Shown here: one piece after another, positions 59,317 through 64,000 of the stretch
Layout of the letters: every line of letters starts with the position of its first letter
How positions within the stretch are numbered: position 1 is the first letter of the stretch
Source of the DNA: Megalopta genalis
Lineage: Eukaryota > Arthropoda > Insecta > Hymenoptera > Halictidae
DNA length: 64,000 nt
Assembly: GCF_051020955.1 (NCBI RefSeq)
Contig: NC_135016.1
Span: 11,302,001 to 11,366,000, forward strand
Direction of reading: 5' to 3'
The notes under the pieces: model-generated
Told to the model about the DNA's origin: nothing
Database searches by the model: none
Seen by the model: the letters and a program-made list of their open reading frames with translations, nothing else
Made by a program: the position numbers and the translations under genes

Positions 59317-61696
59317 TGACAGGGGGAATTGTTTGCTTTGGCTTCAGAATGCAAGAGTCGCGAATACGTTCCTCCTGTTTCATGTTTCTCAACCAGTCAA
59401 CCGTTGTTTCTTTGAGAAATTTATACGTGGCTGTCTATAATGCAGAATGAAGCACGTATGAAACGACCTGTTTCATTTTTTAATTCTATTACTGACTCAA
59501 CCAGTTATCTGATCGCATTCTCCATCCAGCATTCTCATTTCTATTTCTCAGATCAGAGTATGTATTATTTATAATTTACGTAAGGACAACGAATAGGGTG
59601 ATTAACTCTTGCAATTTTTATTTTTAACCAGAATTAGTACAATCATTAAAAGTGGCAGAGGATCGAAAAGACAGAAATTCGAATTTTCACCTTAAAATCT
59701 CGCACGCGCGACCACTTTTTGCATATTTAGGAAAGCGAAGCGGGAAAGCGGAGTTGTAAAAACGAAACAAAACAAAGTGCAAGTTGTGATTTACAACTCT
59801 GCTTGCGAGAGTAATCTTTGCATGTGTACAGAACGAATCAGCAGAAAGGAAAGCAAGGAGAGAGAGAGAGAGAGAGTGAGAGAGAGAAGCGAACGTACGA
59901 AAGCAAAAACGCGAGCAGCGAGAAGAAACCGTGTAGATCTAATTTTCACTTAGAACTCCGCGCACGAGCGCAAACTTTGCAAACTGAAAGAATGAAATGG
60001 AGGGAAGGGTAACAAGAATTGGAGGAACGTTTCATAGAGGATCTGAAGTACAAAGAACAGGAGAACAGACAACTGTTGAGAGAACTTAATTTGTACAACG
60101 TAAGAATACAAATGGACTGGTATGTAATGCAACTCTTATAAAATATTTGGAAATGAACAGAGGATGTGGCACAATCCTTATTAGATTTTTAGAAACGAAA
60201 TCTACGTTCGGAGCTGGTAGATTTAAGTGAAAGTAATTGGAACATAACTCGTCGATCCCGGAACGTTCCATCGCGTGCTGTGATTTAAAATTACAACGCC
60301 CATAAAATTTCTATTGTCCTTTTTTCTTACGCTACGCGTTCGTGCACAGCAAGCCACTATAAAAGCCAGACCAGCTAAGTAATTAGCTAGATTAGCTACT
60401 GAAGAAGCTGCTTCGCCGGCGGAGGGCTTACTTTATGCTCCAGTAATCGTTGATTAAAGAAAAGTTAAAGAAAATTGCATTTTCCTCGGCAAAAAGTCAC
60501 AGTCGAAACTTCGGAGGAGTTTTTTTTTCAGAAAATTACTTTTCTTTCTACGGCGCGGCAACCGGTAGAAACTTGCGTTGCGTTCCGCTAATTGAGTTTC
60601 ATTTTTCGATAAGGGCTCCTGATGCGAGAACTGCAGTTTCTTGTGCAACTTCATTGTCTTTTTATACAGTATTTTTCTTAAAAAGAGGCGGGCACACTTT
60701 TATTTCTTAAGCCGAGGATTATATTGCGTCTATAAAAGCACGGTAACGTACCTTATTGAAAGTTTCGCCTTTTTCTACGTGCAAGAGAAAGTCGTTGGAA
60801 AAATGCATAAATATCCACGACCAACTAATAAGCTGCTGCAGCCGAGCATTGTTATAATTCCATATTTCTCAATCGTGCAGAAAGAACGCGAACTGCTTCG
60901 TAAGTTACAAGAGTGTATTTTTCATTTAACTCTTTGCAACCGAAGCTATTTCAACGCCAAAACTAAGATATTTTTTCCAACGGATGGTATCTTCATTTTG
61001 TAATACTTTTGTATCGTATGCACATGACATTATGCATAACATGTATTCGAACGGTGAATTTCAGTTTGTCATTTCACAAATTGTTGATATTCAAATAATA
61101 ATGATAATCTCGTAGAAAAGAGTCTTCCTATAATAAATCTAGTCTTACTTTATTTATTTCGAAGATGCATGTTACAAAGTGGAAAAAATTTTGCCAATCG
61201 TGTTCCAAAAAAGCCTGTTCGCAATTTCAATAATATTAAAATAGAAAATTGATCATTTGACCAGCTTCGGTATGTTCAGTATTAATAGACTGTCATGACT
61301 AGACTGCGGGCGTTTATGAAAAATAAAAAGTTCGTGCTTCATTTGCAAGAGACAGGAACTGCACGAACGTTTATTCCACTATTTAATAATTTTGAGTCGT
61401 GAATAATACAATCACATTGTTACATTCTTCTGATAATGTCATTGTTTCGTCTTTCATTGACTCGTTTTTACTGTAAACGCATAAAATCCGCTGTACAGTG
61501 GCTTTCATACATCCACGAAGAAACGAAACGAGGATCATCCATAAACTGCAACTTGGTTCCGCTAATTAGATCCAATTATTATAAGCAACTGCGCGTAAAC
61601 GCAACAGAATGGACGAAGCCGGTGAATCCGGAGACACCGTTAAGTGGTTAAAATTTCGCGCGGCGTCTAATGCGACAGTTAAACAGTTATAGTCAA
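59317..61696. other. No gene recognised
   Basis: A short (GA)n run at about 59856-59888 and one motif copy (61477-61489). Short frames only. Confidence 0.4.
61477..61489 (+). other. Dispersed motif copy, ACGCATAAAATCC
   Basis: Followed by GCTGTACAG; one mismatch in the core. Confidence 0.6.
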
Positions 61697-62341
61697 CTAA
61701 GTTGCCCGAAAAGCAAACTTGCAAACGAACTGTGGAACGCGCTTTGAACAGGCAGCGGGCGGCTTAAACGAATTTCTCGGATCGCAACTGCGAATGGAAA
61801 ATTCGTCTCGTTGACTGTCGTCGTTTCGCGGCTGCCATTTTTCGCACGTCCGACGCGTTGCATATTCACGAAGCAGCAGCGGTGACTCGGCGTCGACGTT
61901 TTCGTCTACACAGCGGGCGAATGCATTAATCAACCATCCGGCGGAATCGGACGCGCCTCGCCGGAAGTAATTGGCAGCCGCTGCGAAACAGAGCCGCACA
62001 TAATCGCCGCGGGACGACCGCGATTGGCCCGCGGGCTGGTCTCGGATTGGCGCTACCATAAACCGCGACAGACTGCCACCGGGTACACGTAATCTCGTTA
62101 CCGTCGCCGCGGTAGAAGCAGCACTGACATTCGTACGGTGCCGACTGATTCCGTCGCCAGTTGTTCTGGCCGGCATAACGCGTTGTAAAACCTCCCCAGC
62201 TAACCCGTTCAACTTTGCCCAGGCTTCGCTAACTTTTCCCTTTTCCCGGCTGTCAAGCCGGGCTGGTTCGTTTCCGCGGTGACGGCTGAATTTCACGACT
62301 TGTCGCCAAGTTGCGACGCTTTGCCGCGGATCGCTCGCCAA
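61697..62341 (-). other. 214-residue open frame in a GC-richer island, unassigned
   Basis: The longest open frame in the window. Arg-, Ala- and Ser-rich (RVMPARTTGDGISRHR, then CFAAAANYFRRGASD), with no signal peptide, membrane segment or known motif. The surrounding 0.8 kb is markedly richer in G+C and CpG than its neighbours, so stops are rarer by chance. It could also be a CpG-type promoter or a first exon. Confidence 0.2.
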
Positions 62342-63275
62342 ACAGGAACACGATCTCCGCGTTAAAACGGCGTTAAAACTGTGCTGCCGGTAATTGCTCT
62401 CTCAACATTGATGTCGGCACTAGTTACCAACTCGTACGGCACCGTTACCAGACGCTCTTCGTGGTGCGGAACAGAGCCGGAAATCTGGAAATTAGCTTAC
62501 GATCAGGGGGGGGGGATTCTTGGTGGCTGATCGTTCGTGGACTTGTACTACTGGGATAGACTGTCGTTGGCCTGGTTTAGTTGGGAAACACAGGGTATGT
62601 TGATGCTGGTAGCGCTGGATTCATGATGCAATGATTATCTCGGAAATATAGAAAACCTGCAATTGTTATTAATATTAATTTAATGCAACATGATTCCTGG
62701 TTTCGTTGACTTGTACGATGACATTTTATGTAGTCGTTCATGTTAGAAAGTTGTAATTAACAAGTAAAACTGTCGTATGAAGGAGGACAGGCGTGTTAGT
62801 TGTGATGTCTGATCATTGGCTGGTGTATACTACTGATACCGGGTCTTCGCGGTGAATAAAATTGTCGCACGATTAGAAGTTTATTGGCAAATATTGTTGA
62901 CGCATCAGTATCACTGGAAGAGGCAGTCTCATTGACCTAATCTAGTTACAAGAAAATGCTGACATTACTTCTAGAAGGCTACACTCAATTTTTATGTTCC
63001 ATATTCTAAGTATTTTAGTCTGGCATATAAATTGTATGCATTGTGCAAACCACGTGACCTGAGTGTCCTTATTCTACTTGCATTTCTGGTATCAACTCTG
63101 ACATAATCGTACCCATAACCTAGTATTTCTTTCGAAATGTCTGCGATCGCAAATACCACCTAACATAATTGGCCCCTGCCAGCATAGTTGTTTCATTCCA
63201 CTGACCTGACACTGACCCCATTTTCCATCAAACCAGCAGTTAATCTGAATCCTCTCCTCCCAGCAGTAACTCCCT

Positions 63276-63321
<46 letters not shown>

Positions 63322-64000
63322 GTCTATTCAAACTATCTTCAAACTTAAGAGTACCTAATGTACTGGTCGAACCATAAACAGCTCTATCCACTTTCGATTA
63401 CTCTCATAACAGACCCAGCAGCTACCTTGAGTCTCTTTGTCTGACCGTCAACGCTCTATTCTACTGCTTGGACCAACAAGGTAACAATGAAACTTGAGAA
63501 TTCTCGATTCTGAAGGGCTTTTCGCTCCCCAGTCTTGATTGCTTTCCTAACAAATCTTCTCATTGCCTCGCGTTTCTTTGTCGGATTATGAACTGCCTAT
63601 ACCACTTCTTCGATCATCGAGGAAACAGATTAGCACAATAATTATTAATTTCTATGTACTTCGTCGCTTGCTAGTTTTGATCACTTCAATAACAAATTTA
63701 CCAGCTAGACTCATTGTCTCTTCGTCTGACCATAAACAGTCTGTTCTACTTATTACATTAACAAGGTAATATAGAACAACGTAAGACCATGTATTCTTAT
63801 GCAATTTTCAGACAGAATAATTTTCACTACGATATACTAAATTTGAATTTCGCGGAGGAACAAAACCTGCTCGTATTTCTTCAAAAATTTAAGAAAAAAT
63901 GTTGAAGATTCGCAAGATTGCATACCTTTTAATAAAAAAAATCCTTCAAGACAGTTCCAGAAAGGTAAACTCGTTTAAATAATACATTTTAATGCCATCG
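62342..64000. other. No gene recognised
   Basis: Contains a run of ten G (62506-62515) and a (CT)n microsatellite (63272-63318). Confidence 0.4.
63272..63318. repeat. (CT)n microsatellite
   Basis: About 20 uninterrupted CT dinucleotides; the 99-residue minus-strand frame over it contains an RERERE run. Confidence 0.9.

Noticed and set aside
63092..63391. 99-residue minus-strand ORF with an RERERE run
   Set aside because: The run is translation of a (CT)n microsatellite.

Overview
The window looks like nuclear DNA from an insect, probably a hymenopteran (ant or bee; this is inference). It is AT-rich, has no operons, and is split by spliceosomal introns. It is full of mariner-like and piggyBac-like DNA transposon remnants, MITEs, microsatellites and minisatellites. 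No rRNA, tRNA or CRISPR array was recognised. Most of the 64 kb appears to be intron or intergenic DNA.

Only one protein-coding gene can be supported. It is the 5' part of an UNC-93-like membrane protein gene on the minus strand. Its coding exons are 14386-14121, 8917-8631 and 4973-4748. All three junctions have GT/AG sites, the phases agree (2, then 1, then 2 going out of the window), and together they encode about 259 residues. The rest of the gene must lie beyond the left edge. Intron 1 (5.2 kb) carries a deleted mariner 50 bp from its 5' splice site, a 4-bp-TSD MITE and an 800-bp polypyrimidine tract. Intron 2 is 3.7 kb. Intron 3 extends from 4747 past base 1 and holds a nested stack of transposons and an 800-bp fold-back array.

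Layout. 201-1106: Tc1/mariner-type deletion derivative whose left inverted repeat is split by another insertion. 1136-1931: TTAA-flanked element with a second TTAA element inside it. 3396-4199: fold-back array. 4748-14386: the UNC93-like gene. 15139-15518: fold-back element upstream of that gene. 16-24 kb: 4-bp-TSD MITEs, mariner copies, an ATCT microsatellite and small Tc1-type palindromes. 25-38 kb: mostly featureless, with a 167-bp tandem array near 30 kb and the second copy of the TTAA element at 32933. 38-48 kb: piggyBac-type MITE, deleted mariner, fossil mariner, TA-flanked MITEs and a deleted piggyBac-like element keeping the start of a transposase frame. 49221-50236: seven copies of a 149-bp satellite. 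53475-53756: second, inverted copy of the piggyBac-type MITE. 54546-55266: 36-bp minisatellite open in frames on both strands. 55-64 kb: no recognisable gene, with two GC-richer islands holding the longest non-repetitive ORFs.

Two observations stand out. First, a short motif with core ATGCATAAAATCC recurs at about ten places outside any recognised transposon, in both orientations. Second, several TTAA elements occur as (near-)identical pairs, implying recent movement and therefore an active piggyBac-type transposase elsewhere in the genome.
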